From: CAYVUV01 sp964455095
GTDB taxonomy: Bacteria > Desulfobacterota > Binatia > HRBIN30 > CADEER01
Direction: 5' to 3'
NCBI GenBank assembly: GCA_964455095.1
Contig: CAYVUV010000194.1
Coordinates: 1 to 16,741, forward strand
Length of the DNA: 16,741 nucleotides
In this document: positions 1 through 8,368 of the stretch, piece after piece
How the letters are laid out: each line of letters starts with the position of its first letter
Position numbering within the stretch: position 1 is the stretch's first letter
Position numbers and translations under genes: made by a program
Notes under the pieces: model-generated
Seen by the model: the letters and a program-made list of their open reading frames with translations, nothing else
Databases searched by the model: none
Told to the model about the DNA's origin: nothing

Positions 1-1591
1 CAGCCGTACTGAGGCAGATGGCAACCGGGTCGGCTTGCGATCCATCGTTGAAGAAAACCAACACGGCGGTTGTGCCCGGGGTCGTGGGGACTCTGGAGCG
101 CAGCAGGGCCGTCGCATCCTCGGCGGTCCGCACATCCGCCAGGGGGAACAGCTCGCTCGCTTTGGCCCGCTCTTCGATCTCGCTCGCCGGCACGAGGCGC
201 AACCGCATATCGCGCTCGACGAGCATCATGTCGCCCTCGATTCCGGCCGGTAGGTCGGCCGGATCAATCGGGCAAAGAACGCGATCCTGATTGGTTGCGA
301 ACGCCGCCCCGTAGCGCTTGGGTATCTCACGCTGTGGGCCGAATGCTTCTGAACCGAGCCCGGTCTCCTCAAAGTATCCTACGTCGCCGCGCGTCACCGA
401 TTCCTCGTTGAGCCCCGCCGCGAGGCGGATGAACAGCTGGCGCGGGTCACCTGAGACACCGAGAATGGCCTGGGCGCCATCGAACGCTTCCTGGGCGCGC
501 AAAGTGCGGTAGAAGATCCGCACCATCGCGTGGAGCTCATCGACGACTCGGTCGTACGACGCTGCATAGTAGCGGAAGGCTATCGGCTGCAGCGCCGGAT
601 CATGCAGCACCGATCCCACGCAGAGGCCGGCGAGATAGCCGGCCGTCAATGCCAGATAACAGCCGGTTGAGAGCAGCGGATCAACAAACCCTGCTGCGTC
701 CCCTGCGAGGAGCCAACGCTCCCCGGCGACATGTTTGCTGCGGTATGACCAGTCTGCGGTGACCCGGGTCTCGCTGACCGGATGCGCGTGCTCAAGCCAA
801 CGATGCAGGTCCGTTGTGCTGGCGCGCAAGTCATCGTAAATCGCTTCGGCATTAGAACCGCGTTCCCGGTACGCGTCCGCACTCAGCACGGTGCCGACAC
901 TGGTCAGACCGCCTTCCGCAGGTTCCAGCGGAATGTACCAAAACCAGCCCTGGCCGTGTCGGATGATCATGATGTCGCCCGCCCGCGGGTCCGGCAGGCG
1001 CCCACAACCGCGGTAGTAGCGCCAGATGGCGACATTGCGGAGCGACTCATCGAAGTGCCGTTCACCGCGTTTACGGCCCAGAATGCTGGTCTGGCCGGTC
1101 GCATCGATGACGTAGCGCGCCCGCGCCGTGCCCGCATCGGTGACGATCACCGGATCGCCATTGTCGACGTCGATGCTGCGCACCGCGACCCCCTCGTGCA
1201 CCTCGGCGCCCGAGGCGCGCGCGTGGTTCAAGAGGATCTGATCGAAACGCGAGCGTTCGACCTGGTAGGCGTAGTTCGGCTCGGCATTCTGTTCGTCGAA
1301 CGAGAAGCACCACTCGCCGTCCGTTCCCCAGGCAAAGGTGCCACCGCGCTTGACCACGAATCCGGCCCGGTCGACTTCGTCGCGTACTCCAAGAGCATCC
1401 AGAATACGCAGGCAGCCAGGAATCAGCGATTCGCCGATGTGGTAGCGTGGGAAGCGCTCCTTCTCGAGCAGCAACACGCGACGCCCGTCGCGGGCCAAAA
1501 ACGCTGCCGCTGTAGCCCCGGCGGGGCCGCCGCCGGCGATTACAACGTCCCAATCCCCTAGATCCGTGGATGTAGTCCGAGTCGGGGGCAT
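1..1591 (-). CDS. FAD-dependent halogenase-like oxidoreductase (3' truncated by window edge)
   Basis: A flavoprotein monooxygenase of the flavin-dependent halogenase/geranylgeranyl-reductase-like superfamily. The frame is open from an ATG at 1591 to the left edge (530 codons seen), so the C-terminus is missing. Visible features: N-terminal Rossmann FAD motif GGGPAGA at residues 20-26; the family signature HIGESLIP from residue 51; FVVKRGG, where K81 fits the conserved active-site lysine; the halogenase signature WFWYIP (WxWxIP) at residues 216-221; and a second FAD motif AGDAAGFVDPLLSTG further on. In known relatives, reduced FAD and O2 make hypohalous acid and the lysine passes the halogen to the substrate. 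Some relatives with these motifs act as oxygenases or reductases, so the substrate and even halogenation are inferred. It is divergent from the cobalamin radical SAM gene across 162 bp. Confidence is high for the family and moderate for halogenation. Confidence 0.85.
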   Translation of the reverse strand, partial: MPPTRTTSTDLGDWDVVIAGGGPAGATAAAFLARDGRRVLLLEKERFPRYHIGESLIPGCLRILDALGVRDEVDRAGFVVKRGGTFAWGTDGEWCFSFDEQNAEPNYAYQVERSRFDQILLNHARASGAEVHEGVAVRSIDVDNGDPVIVTDAGTARARYVIDATGQTSILGRKRGERHFDESLRNVAIWRYYRGCGRLPDPRAGDIMIIRHGQGWFWYIPLEPAEGGLTSVGTVLSADAYRERGSNAEAIYDDLRASTTDLHRWLEHAHPVSETRVTADWSYRSKHVAGERWLLAGDAAGFVDPLLSTGCYLALTAGYLAGLCVGSVLHDPALQPIAFRYYAASYDRVVDELHAMVRIFYRTLRAQEAFDGAQAILGVSGDPRQLFIRLAAGLNEESVTRGDVGYFEETGLGSEAFGPQREIPKRYGAAFATNQDRVLCPIDPADLPAGIEGDMMLVERDMRLRLVPASEIEERAKASELFPLADVRTAEDATALLRSRVPTTPGTTAVLVFFNDGSQADPVAICLSTA

Positions 1592-1753
1592 GTGATGTCG
1601 CTTAGACGGGCGTGCTTTGTGTGTCAAGCAAGGAGTCGACCGCATGGAGTTGACGGCCTGCAGCCTTGCTCGAAGCCGCTCGTGGCCCTCTGGAGAACCC
1701 GCAAACGGCGAGTCGGCTATTTTGCTTGCACCTTGCCCTCTCTTTTGACGACA
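1592..1753. promoter_or_regulatory. Divergent intergenic region between halogenase-like and radical SAM genes
   Basis: This 162-bp gap separates two genes that start in opposite directions, so promoters for both should lie here. A TATTTT hexamer at 1718-1723 is a possible -10 element for the rightward gene, but no convincing -35 partner is visible. No inverted repeat or clear ribosome binding site stands out. The radical SAM frame stays open upstream to 1592, but the family homology begins only at about 1760. Confidence 0.35.
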
Positions 1754-3187
1754 ATGCCCTCTGTGCGTGTCCTCCTGGTCAATCCGCCCCCATACCAACG
1801 TGTCGACGAGTACGACACGCCGAATTTCACTCGTCTGGGGCTGGCCTGTCTGGCCTCCAAGCTGCGCGCCGACAACGCCGCCGCGGTGGAGATCGTCGAC
1901 GGCAAGTTCGAGCGCCTGTCGTATGCGGCCATCGAGGATCGCGTGCGGCGCTTTGCCCCTGATGTCGTCGGCCTCACGGCGTTCACCAATGAGATCAAGT
2001 CTGCCGCGCGGGTGGCCGAGATGGTGAAGGGGCTGTCGTCGGCGATCACCACGGTCGTGGGCGGCGTCCATGCCAGCGTCTTGCCCGAGCGGACGCTCGA
2101 GGAGTTTCCGGCCTTCGATGCCGTCGTCGCCGGGGAGGGCGAGATCACGTTCTCGGAGTACACCGCGGCGCTGGCTTCCGGCGCGCCATTGGGCGCGATC
2201 CCTGGCTTGTGCTTCCGTGACGGCGACCGGTTGGTGCGCACCGCGGAGCGCGAGCGCACCACGGATCTCGACGAGTTCCCGGCGCCGGCGTGGGACCTGC
2301 TCCCGCCGTCTCCGCGTTATCTCTTCATGACCCAGCGCGGTTGTGCCTACCGCTGTACCTTTTGCGCCAATCCCAACGGCCGCCTCGTGCGCACTCGATC
2401 CGTCGATCACGTGATAGCCGAGCTCAACGAAATCATCGGTCGCGGCGGTCGCGAGCTCTACATGTGCGACGAGCTGTTCACCGCGGATCGCGCACGCACG
2501 CACCAGCTTCTCGACGCGATGATCGCCGCGGGCATCGGCCGCAAGCTGCGCTGGTCGGCGCAGACGCACGTCAACCTGGTGGACCGCGATCTCTTCGCCA
2601 AGATGAAAGCGGCCGGCTGTTTCATCTGCGGCCTGGGCATCGAAACCGGCGACGCGGACATCATGCGGCGAATGAAAAAGGGCTCGACGATGGAGCGGGT
2701 GATCACCGCTCGCAACGCCGCGCGTGAGGTCGGTCTGCCGATCGAAGGCTTGATGATCATCGGCCACCCGCACGAGACCTGGGAGTCAGCGATGCGGACC
2801 ATCGAGTTCGCCGTCAAGCTCAATCCCGAGCGCCCCATCGTCGGGGTGATGGTGCCGTATCCCGGCACCGAGGTCGCGGCGATGGCCGCGCGCGGCGAGG
2901 GCGGCTATCGCTTGCTGTCGACCGACTGGAACGACTACGCGAAGCAGATTGGCAACGCCCTCGAGTTCGAGAATTTGTCGAGGCGCGAGCTCGAGACCCT
3001 CCAGATGCTCGCCTACGTCAAGGTCTTCCTCAGCAACCGTCGCTACCGGGAGTTTGCGCAGTTCGTATGGAAGTACCGCAGCGAGGGCTTCGCGGTGTTG
3101 AAGAAGATCGTCTCGGGCCGCATGCCGACCCCGGAACCAACGCCTGCGGCGTTGCCGCAAACGTCGGCGGCGCGCCCCGATCTGTAG
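1754..3187 (+). CDS. Cobalamin (B12)-binding-domain radical SAM protein
   Basis: Predicted 477-residue radical SAM enzyme with an N-terminal B12-binding fold. The start is placed at the ATG at 1754 because the conserved core (VRVLLVNPPPY) begins four residues later; an open upstream extension to 1592 has no homology that I recognise. Residues about 1-145 form the cobalamin-binding-like domain (VVGLTAF, VVGGVHASVLPE, VVAGEGE). The radical SAM cluster motif is C197-x3-C201-x2-C204 in RGCAYRCTFC, followed by a barrel containing GLGIETG and GLMIIGHPHET. B12-radical SAM proteins typically methylate unactivated carbons or do ring chemistry (BchE, hopanoid and natural-product methylases). Nothing here fixes the substrate. 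The C-terminus ends in a Pro/Ala-rich tail. No Shine-Dalgarno sequence is obvious before the ATG. It ends 13 bp before the convergent GDPD-like gene. Confidence 0.9.
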   Translation: MPSVRVLLVNPPPYQRVDEYDTPNFTRLGLACLASKLRADNAAAVEIVDGKFERLSYAAIEDRVRRFAPDVVGLTAFTNEIKSAARVAEMVKGLSSAITTVVGGVHASVLPERTLEEFPAFDAVVAGEGEITFSEYTAALASGAPLGAIPGLCFRDGDRLVRTAERERTTDLDEFPAPAWDLLPPSPRYLFMTQRGCAYRCTFCANPNGRLVRTRSVDHVIAELNEIIGRGGRELYMCDELFTADRARTHQLLDAMIAAGIGRKLRWSAQTHVNLVDRDLFAKMKAAGCFICGLGIETGDADIMRRMKKGSTMERVITARNAAREVGLPIEGLMIIGHPHETWESAMRTIEFAVKLNPERPIVGVMVPYPGTEVAAMAARGEGGYRLLSTDWNDYAKQIGNALEFENLSRRELETLQMLAYVKVFLSNRRYREFAQFVWKYRSEGFAVLKKIVSGRMPTPEPTPAALPQTSAARPDL

Positions 3188-3200
3188 TGACGCGCACCGC

Positions 3201-3815
3201 TCAGCGATCCGGCGGGCGCTTCGATGTCGTCCAGGCGTCCGGTCGCTTGGTACAGACGGCGTCGTAGGGAAGGCCGTCGAGGCTACGGCGCATGTCGGCG
3301 GTCGCGCCTGTGCCGTGTCCCTGCAACTCCGGGCTGACCAAGCAGAGCCGAAACTCAGCCGCCAGGCGGGCCCAATCCGCACGATCGCCCGGATAGCGCG
3401 AGAAGCAATCGACCCAGACCCAATCCGCCAGACCGCGCCAGGCCAGCACGCCTTCGATGGGCTCGTATTCGGAGTAGCGCACCGCGAAGCAGCGATCGCC
3501 GACGCCCACGAGCTTCACGGCGGCGGGCACGGACAGGTCGAGGAAGAAATAGTCCGCGATGCCGCACTGGCGCGCCATGGCCTGCACGCGTGGTTCGATG
3601 CCCTCGCACTTCACGTTAAAGATGCACGGGCGTTGGCGAATGTGGGGAAAGAACTCCTCGATCGTCGGGCCGCTCGTGAACGGATCGTGCGTGACGATCA
3701 CCCGATCCCCGTCCGACCGCAGGTCGATCTCGATACCGAGATCCGACGGCACGGCGCGCAGCGCGGGCACGGTGTTCACCCGGTGTTGGTACCGCTGTAT
3801 CGTCAGGCCACTCAC
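3201..3815 (-). CDS. Glycerophosphodiester phosphodiesterase-like protein
   Basis: A 204-residue protein that resembles the GDPD/PI-PLC barrel superfamily. The pattern is H11-R12 near the N-terminus, E29-x-D31 in GIEIDLRSDGD, H43-D44 in VIVTHDPF, and K69 in IFNVKCEG. These match the conserved His, metal-binding Glu/Asp, second His and Lys of glycerophosphodiesterases. The canonical HRG is HRV here, and the protein is shorter than typical enzymes (about 240-300 residues), so it may be a divergent subfamily. No signal peptide is seen, so it should be cytoplasmic. It is the last gene of a four-gene operon. Its ATG overlaps the TGA of the class II aldolase gene (ATGA, 3812-3815), which implies translational coupling. 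The context suggests a phosphodiester-containing sugar or lipid substrate, but this is inference. Confidence 0.7.
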   Translation of the reverse strand: MSGLTIQRYQHRVNTVPALRAVPSDLGIEIDLRSDGDRVIVTHDPFTSGPTIEEFFPHIRQRPCIFNVKCEGIEPRVQAMARQCGIADYFFLDLSVPAAVKLVGVGDRCFAVRYSEYEPIEGVLAWRGLADWVWVDCFSRYPGDRADWARLAAEFRLCLVSPELQGHGTGATADMRRSLDGLPYDAVCTKRPDAWTTSKRPPDR

Positions 3816-4573
3816 AGTTTCAGCACGCGCCGCCGATACTGTTCGTCCAGGCGGTTCTCGAGGCGGTGCACGTCCTCGGGGCTGAGAAAGCTCGGTCCCC
3901 CGAGCGCGACAGCGCCGGCGAAAATCTCCGCCGATTTGTCAGCCATCAACATCGCCGCCTGCACGGCCTCGGGCGACGCCCCGAGCGTGATGATGCCGTG
4001 ATTCTGCAACAGGATCACGCGTGGGTTCTTGCCGCGACTGCCGATGAACGCGCGCGTCGCGTCGCGAATGCCCTGCGCCAAGCGCAATCCGGGTTCGATG
4101 TACGGGACCAGCACGGACGCCGCGCCGCAGAAGACGACCTCATCCGGGCACGAGCGCCGTTCCGCAAATTCGTAGGCCCGCGGAGAGCAGAGGATCTGGT
4201 TCACCGCGACCGGGTGCGTGTGCGCGACGAACTCCACACCGGGCAGCGAGAGCAGCCAGGCCTGAAAGACCACTTCGATGCTCGGCTTCTTCGCGTTCGG
4301 TTGGACTCGGCTGGCGAGCGCGGCGTCTTCGATCTCCTGGTCGGTGACCGCGTCGCGCTCGACCAGCGCCAGGAGGGGCGCGAACTGGCACTCGACCACG
4401 TCAGGCTCGCCGAGCGTCGCGAGACTACTGCCGCTGGCTTTGACGACGAATGTTTCTTCACTCACGCACGCCGCGGTGTTTCCCTCGCCCAGTATCGCCA
4501 ATCGGCGGTGCTCCGCGCCGAGCGCCTGGGAGAGCGAAATCAATGCGGCAATTCGGTCGCGCAGCGCGCTCAT
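3812..4573 (-). CDS. Class II aldolase/adducin-family protein
   Basis: A 253-residue zinc-dependent class II aldolase. Start chosen at the ATG at 4573, which overlaps the stop of the upstream gene as ATGA; an upstream in-frame extension to 4648 would lie wholly inside that gene. Family motifs: G31-N32 in the phosphate-binding turn GEGNTA; KASGSS at 45-50; PSIEV with E100; zinc ligands H118 and H120 in VAHTHPVA and H192 in LQNHGII. Known members (fuculose/rhamnulose-1-phosphate aldolases, 3-oxo-tetronate-4-phosphate decarboxylases, methylthioribulose-1-phosphate dehydratase) act on phosphorylated ketoses or sugar acids. The exact reaction cannot be read from the motifs. It is coupled by 4-nt overlaps to the membrane protein upstream and the GDPD-like gene downstream, so a role in making or breaking a phosphorylated sugar for a surface polymer is plausible. 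Confidence 0.93.
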   Translation of the reverse strand: MSALRDRIAALISLSQALGAEHRRLAILGEGNTAACVSEETFVVKASGSSLATLGEPDVVECQFAPLLALVERDAVTDQEIEDAALASRVQPNAKKPSIEVVFQAWLLSLPGVEFVAHTHPVAVNQILCSPRAYEFAERRSCPDEVVFCGAASVLVPYIEPGLRLAQGIRDATRAFIGSRGKNPRVILLQNHGIITLGASPEAVQAAMLMADKSAEIFAGAVALGGPSFLSPEDVHRLENRLDEQYRRRVLKL

Positions 4574-6183
4574 GGGTTGGGACCAGGTAGGAGCCGCGCG
4601 ATGCGGTACTCGGGAGATTCGGCGAGCACCTTCAATCGCGGGCCCCACACGGACGCGGGGAAGAGGCGCTCGAGACGGATTTCGACACGCAGGGCCAGCA
4701 GGGAGCCGGGTGGCAGATCGTCAGGCGTGACGCTGCGGAAGATCGTCCGCCCGTAGAGCTCCTTCTCCGCCATCCGGGTGAGGTGCTCGAGCTGGCCGTT
4801 GTGGTGGTTGATGAGCATTTGTTCGCGCGACGTGTCCACGCCAGCGACGTGGAATATGGTCCCGGGTGGGCGTCCCCGGGCCTCGACAAAGGGCGCCAGC
4901 AGTTGCGCGTTGGTGTAGATCGGTGTGTTCGCTTCCTCCGGGTGCGCGCGCAGCCACTCCGCGATCAGGTCAAGGTAGGGGGCGGTGTCGAAGCGACCGG
5001 CTTCGGTACGCACGGGCAGCAGCGGCCCGGTCGCGGCGAGCGCCACTACCAGCATCACCGCGACCGCCCCAACTCGTAGCCGCGCAGCCGCGACGATCGC
5101 CGCGTACGTGACGAGGACCGGGGCGAACATCGAGACCTCGATCTGCCGCGTCACCACCCAGGAGGCGAGCAGCAGCATGGCTAGTAGGCGAGCGGTGTCG
5201 AGTCGCTCGCCCTCCCACCATGGCTCGACGACGCGGCCGAGGAGGAGGGCCAGCGCCGGCAGCAAGTGCGCGGCGTAGCGCGGCGACGAGCCGAAGCTTC
5301 CGATGTGGAAGATCGGCAGGATGTTCAGGGCTCCGAAGCCGACGGCTGCGTGGATCAGTGCCAGGCGCTCCAGCCGCGTGAGCCGCGTGAGCCGCAGCGC
5401 GGCGATCACCGCCACGGCGGGTGTGAGAGCCATCGCGGGCTCCAGGAAGTAGCGCAGCCCAATCAGCTGTTGGGCGAATATCGGGTTGTCAGGATCGTAG
5501 GTCGCGGCAGGGGGATAGGTGACGAGCCACAGCAGGTCGGCGTGGTAGACCGCACCCGCTGCCGCGTACAGCAAGGGGAAGATGGCGAGGCCGAGCACGG
5601 CTGCGCGGTCGCGTTTCGAGGTCAAGGCGTAGAGGCCGACGAGAAAAGCGAAGACCGCCAGCTCGAACCGCACCCACGGCAGGACACCAGCGACCAACCC
5701 AGCCAACAGGGGCCGGTGGCGCGCGCCGAGCAAGTAGAACACCAGCGTGACGCCCACCGCGCCGTCGATGTTCGATATCCCCGAGGCGCCGCCGAAGAAG
5801 TAGATTGGAGACAGCGCCATCACCACGACGGGCAGGTTGGGCAGCCGATGACCGAGCGCGCGCGCCGTGGACGCGATCATCGGGATGGCCAGCGACGCGA
5901 CGACGACGTGTGCGGCGAGCGTCACGTGCGGACCCCACGCGGAGACCGGAAGGTAGAGGGCGCACAGGACCGGCTTCACCTTCTGCAGGAAGAACACGGG
6001 TACGAAGTCTTGCCGCGCCCAACTCGCCCAGTAGTGGGTGAGGAGCCCCTCGTTGTGCAGGGTGTAATCGGTCCGGACGAGGACGAATCCGGCGGCGATG
6101 TACGCCACCGTGAGGAACGCGACGACGCGCGGGGCAGTGAGCAGGAACGACGCGAAGTGGCGCGCGCGCTCGGCGAGCGGCAT
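4570..6183 (-). CDS. Polytopic membrane protein, GT-C glycosyltransferase-like
   Basis: A 537-residue membrane protein with about ten hydrophobic segments between residues 20 and 385, followed by a soluble C-terminal domain of about 150 residues. After the first membrane segment there is a long loop with acidic and aromatic residues (HNEGLLTHYW with E45, then WARQDF). This layout is typical of GT-C fold enzymes (ArnT, PMT and related), which use polyprenyl-linked sugars and carry a catalytic acidic residue in the first periplasmic loop. No specific family is recognisable, so GT-C is a fold-level guess. The start is the ATG at 6183; a GTG at 6186 directly before it is an equal alternative. It begins 2 nt after the desaturase stop, and its own stop overlaps the aldolase start (ATGA). 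Confidence 0.7.
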   Translation of the reverse strand: MPLAERARHFASFLLTAPRVVAFLTVAYIAAGFVLVRTDYTLHNEGLLTHYWASWARQDFVPVFFLQKVKPVLCALYLPVSAWGPHVTLAAHVVVASLAIPMIASTARALGHRLPNLPVVVMALSPIYFFGGASGISNIDGAVGVTLVFYLLGARHRPLLAGLVAGVLPWVRFELAVFAFLVGLYALTSKRDRAAVLGLAIFPLLYAAAGAVYHADLLWLVTYPPAATYDPDNPIFAQQLIGLRYFLEPAMALTPAVAVIAALRLTRLTRLERLALIHAAVGFGALNILPIFHIGSFGSSPRYAAHLLPALALLLGRVVEPWWEGERLDTARLLAMLLLASWVVTRQIEVSMFAPVLVTYAAIVAAARLRVGAVAVMLVVALAATGPLLPVRTEAGRFDTAPYLDLIAEWLRAHPEEANTPIYTNAQLLAPFVEARGRPPGTIFHVAGVDTSREQMLINHHNGQLEHLTRMAEKELYGRTIFRSVTPDDLPPGSLLALRVEIRLERLFPASVWGPRLKVLAESPEYRIARLLPGPNP

Positions 6184-6185
6184 CA

Positions 6186-7175
6186 CTACTGCAACCTGGG
6201 TTCAGGTTGTTGAAGACGCGGCCGGGATGCCTCGGGTCTCGAACGCACCAGTCGAACCAGCACGTCAATATGCGTCCCCACGGGTGCCAGGGTTGCGTCC
6301 TGCGCGGCCAGGCGCTGCGTCAGCTCCGGAAGCTGGTACGAGGGAACCCCCGGATGGAGATGGTGTGTGGCGTGGTCGGCGAGGCCGTACGCGCCGAAGA
6401 GCAGACGATCGAGCGGCTGGTGCGAGAAGTTGCGCAGCGCCGCAGCGCCGACGACATTGACGTCTGCCCCGCTGCGGCCATGCTCGGCGATGGCGCGCAA
6501 CGTCGTGACCCAGACCGTGAGACCCGCGACCCCGTAGAAGTAGACGAGCAGGTACGCAACGCCGGCCGACCACAGGGTGGCCTGCCAGTCCCTGGAATGG
6601 CCGAGATAGGCCGCGAGGAGGATCGTCAGCGCGAAGATCGGCTGCACCAGCGCCATGGCGACCAGGGCCTGCCGGGTCGACTCGCGGGTCGCTTCGCTGC
6701 GCCCGCTGACCTGGAGGAGGCCCTTGCGGGCGGCGCCGACGAGCGTCAGCATCGAGACCATCAGCTGCAGGAAGCCGGTACCGCGGATGCTGATCCGGTA
6801 GGTATACTTCGGATCGCCCTCCCCACCGAGCTCGCGGTGGTGCCGCCAGTGGCGACGGCGAAAGGCCTCGAAATCGGCGAAATAGAGGGGCGCCACCATC
6901 CAGCGGGCCAGAATCTCGTTGCGTCTCCCGACGCGAAAGGCGAGCTTGTGGGCGCACTCGTGCAGGATCTGGTGGAAGCCGTGGCCGAGGATCCCGAACC
7001 AGAGCCAGCAGGCGATCGTGGACCATCCTGGTCCCGCCCACGCCGCCAGGTAGATGGGCGCGAAGACCACCGCGCCGTAGAAGGCGATGATGAGCGCCGA
7101 AAGGGCGTCGGAGCGCCGCCCGACAGGCAGTGCGACCGCCTCCCGGCGCGGGGTGATGTCCAGTGCCGTACCCAC
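6186..7175 (-). CDS. Membrane fatty acid desaturase-family protein
   Basis: A 329-residue membrane di-iron enzyme of the fatty acid desaturase/hydroxylase superfamily. All three histidine boxes are present: H72-ECA-H76, H109-WR-HH (109-113), and a C-terminal HATHH in ADHATHHLHPG. Hydrophobic stretches lie before box 1 (about 25-65) and between boxes 2 and 3 (about 190-235). The family inserts double bonds or hydroxyl groups into acyl chains or carotenoids using O2 and an electron donor. The start is a GTG at 7175 with AGGGA five nt upstream. The frame stays open much further upstream, but that part is antisense to the dioxygenase gene and has no family match. It is the first gene of the operon continuing into the GT-C-like gene, suggesting acyl-chain tailoring linked to glycan assembly. 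Confidence 0.9.
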   Translation of the reverse strand: MGTALDITPRREAVALPVGRRSDALSALIIAFYGAVVFAPIYLAAWAGPGWSTIACWLWFGILGHGFHQILHECAHKLAFRVGRRNEILARWMVAPLYFADFEAFRRRHWRHHRELGGEGDPKYTYRISIRGTGFLQLMVSMLTLVGAARKGLLQVSGRSEATRESTRQALVAMALVQPIFALTILLAAYLGHSRDWQATLWSAGVAYLLVYFYGVAGLTVWVTTLRAIAEHGRSGADVNVVGAAALRNFSHQPLDRLLFGAYGLADHATHHLHPGVPSYQLPELTQRLAAQDATLAPVGTHIDVLVRLVRSRPEASRPRLQQPEPRLQ

Positions 7176-7448
7176 TCCTGTCCCTGCTAGCCGCCCGCCT
7201 TGGCGTCTGTCAACGCGATTCGCCGCCGGCCGCGAGCCGCCCGGAAATCGGTTGACCCACCGAAGTCGCGCGCTGTATATCCGACAGTGTATGGCGGGGC
7301 GCGTGAAACTCGAACGGCCCCCCGCCCAGTCGATGGCCGCGCCCCGCGGCCACCCTTCGGCGCGGCGCGTGGCGAGCCGGAGATCACCCTCCGTGCACAG
7401 CGATTGTGCGGCATCGCCAGGCGCGCCAGCCGGTCTGGGTACGCAGGC
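7176..7448. promoter_or_regulatory. Divergent intergenic region before desaturase operon and dioxygenase
   Basis: This 273-bp gap lies between two divergent starts and should contain promoters for the leftward four-gene operon and the rightward dioxygenase. Both neighbouring frames stay open through it, but neither keeps recognisable protein character, so I read it as noncoding. I see no clear promoter hexamers, operator-like palindrome or structured leader. Confidence 0.35.
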
Positions 7449-8348
7449 ATGAGCCGTTCGTTCGAGCCCGTGCCTGCTGTCGCCCCCGCGCCGGAGGGAA
7501 CGGAGTCCGGCGCCTCGGCCGTGCCCTACCAACATTGGTGGGAGCGCGCCGAGGTGCTGCAGCGCCAGTTCGTGGCTGGCTTGCCATACCCGCACCTGGT
7601 GCTCGACGACTTTCTCTGCCCGCAGGCGGCTGCGAGGGCCGCCGAGTCCTTCCCCCCACCCGGCGACGGGTGGATCCACTACATGCATTACAACCAGCAC
7701 ACCTTCGGCATGAACGACCGCCGCTTCCTGCCCGAGGCGTTGACGGCGATTCTCGACGAGCTCAACTCCGAACCCTTTCTGGCGCTGCTGGGTGCCCTCA
7801 CCGGCATCCCCTCGCTGTGTGCCGACCCATCGCTGGAGGGCGGCGGCCTGCACCAGAGCGAGCGCGGTGGTTACCTCAACCTGCACTCCGACTTCACCGT
7901 GCATCCGCACCGGCCGCACTGGCGCCGGCGCCTCAACCTGCTCATCTATCTCAATCCCGGCTGGGACGAATCCTGGGGCGGCCACCTCGAGTTGTGGGAC
8001 CGCGCGGTGCAGCGCTGTGTGCAGCGCGTCGCGCCGCTCCACAACCGCGCCCTGCTGTTTCGCACCGACCAGCCCTCCATCCACGGCTACCCCGACCCGC
8101 TGCGCTGCCCCGAAAACGTGACCCGCAAGACGCTCGCGCTCTACTACTTTACCGCCGAGGCGTCGCCGCCGCGGGCCGTATCGACCGAATACACCGGCCG
8201 CCCGGGCGATGGGGCGCGGCGGGTCCTGATCTACCTCGAACAGATGGTTCTGCGCGTCTACGACCGCGCCAAGCGCACCTTCGGGTTCGACGACGCCTTC
8301 GCCAACCGCATCCTGCGGGCGCTGTCGCGGCGGCACCGGCCACGTTGA
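7449..8348 (+). CDS. 2-oxoglutarate/Fe(II)-dependent dioxygenase (prolyl-4-hydroxylase-like fold)
   Basis: A 299-residue 2OG-Fe(II) oxygenase. Start chosen at the ATG at 7449. The reading frame is open upstream to 7200, but that part is Arg/Pro-rich and lacks homology. Metal ligands H146-x-D148 lie in LNLHSDF and H212 in SIHGYPD; R226 in TRKTLALYYF fits the 2-oxoglutarate-binding arginine. The stretch WGGHLELWD between them is typical of this family. Such enzymes hydroxylate protein side chains, sugars or small metabolites using O2 and 2-oxoglutarate. Similar enzymes are common in polysaccharide and natural-product clusters, and no substrate can be read from the sequence. It stands alone on the plus strand, divergent from the desaturase operon and convergent with the epimerase gene 20 bp downstream. 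Confidence 0.9.
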   Translation: MSRSFEPVPAVAPAPEGTESGASAVPYQHWWERAEVLQRQFVAGLPYPHLVLDDFLCPQAAARAAESFPPPGDGWIHYMHYNQHTFGMNDRRFLPEALTAILDELNSEPFLALLGALTGIPSLCADPSLEGGGLHQSERGGYLNLHSDFTVHPHRPHWRRRLNLLIYLNPGWDESWGGHLELWDRAVQRCVQRVAPLHNRALLFRTDQPSIHGYPDPLRCPENVTRKTLALYYFTAEASPPRAVSTEYTGRPGDGARRVLIYLEQMVLRVYDRAKRTFGFDDAFANRILRALSRRHRPR

Positions 8349-8368
8349 GAATGGGCTGCGGCCCCGCC

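Noticed and set aside
7200..7448. N-terminal extension of the dioxygenase
   Set aside because: The extra 83 codons are Arg/Pro-rich without conserved pattern, and lie in the divergent intergenic region; the ATG at 7449 fits the family length better.
8349..8368. Bidirectional terminator between the convergent dioxygenase and wecB genes
   Set aside because: GGGC-TGCG-GCCC (8353-8364) gives only a 4-bp stem with no following T-run, which is too weak to call.
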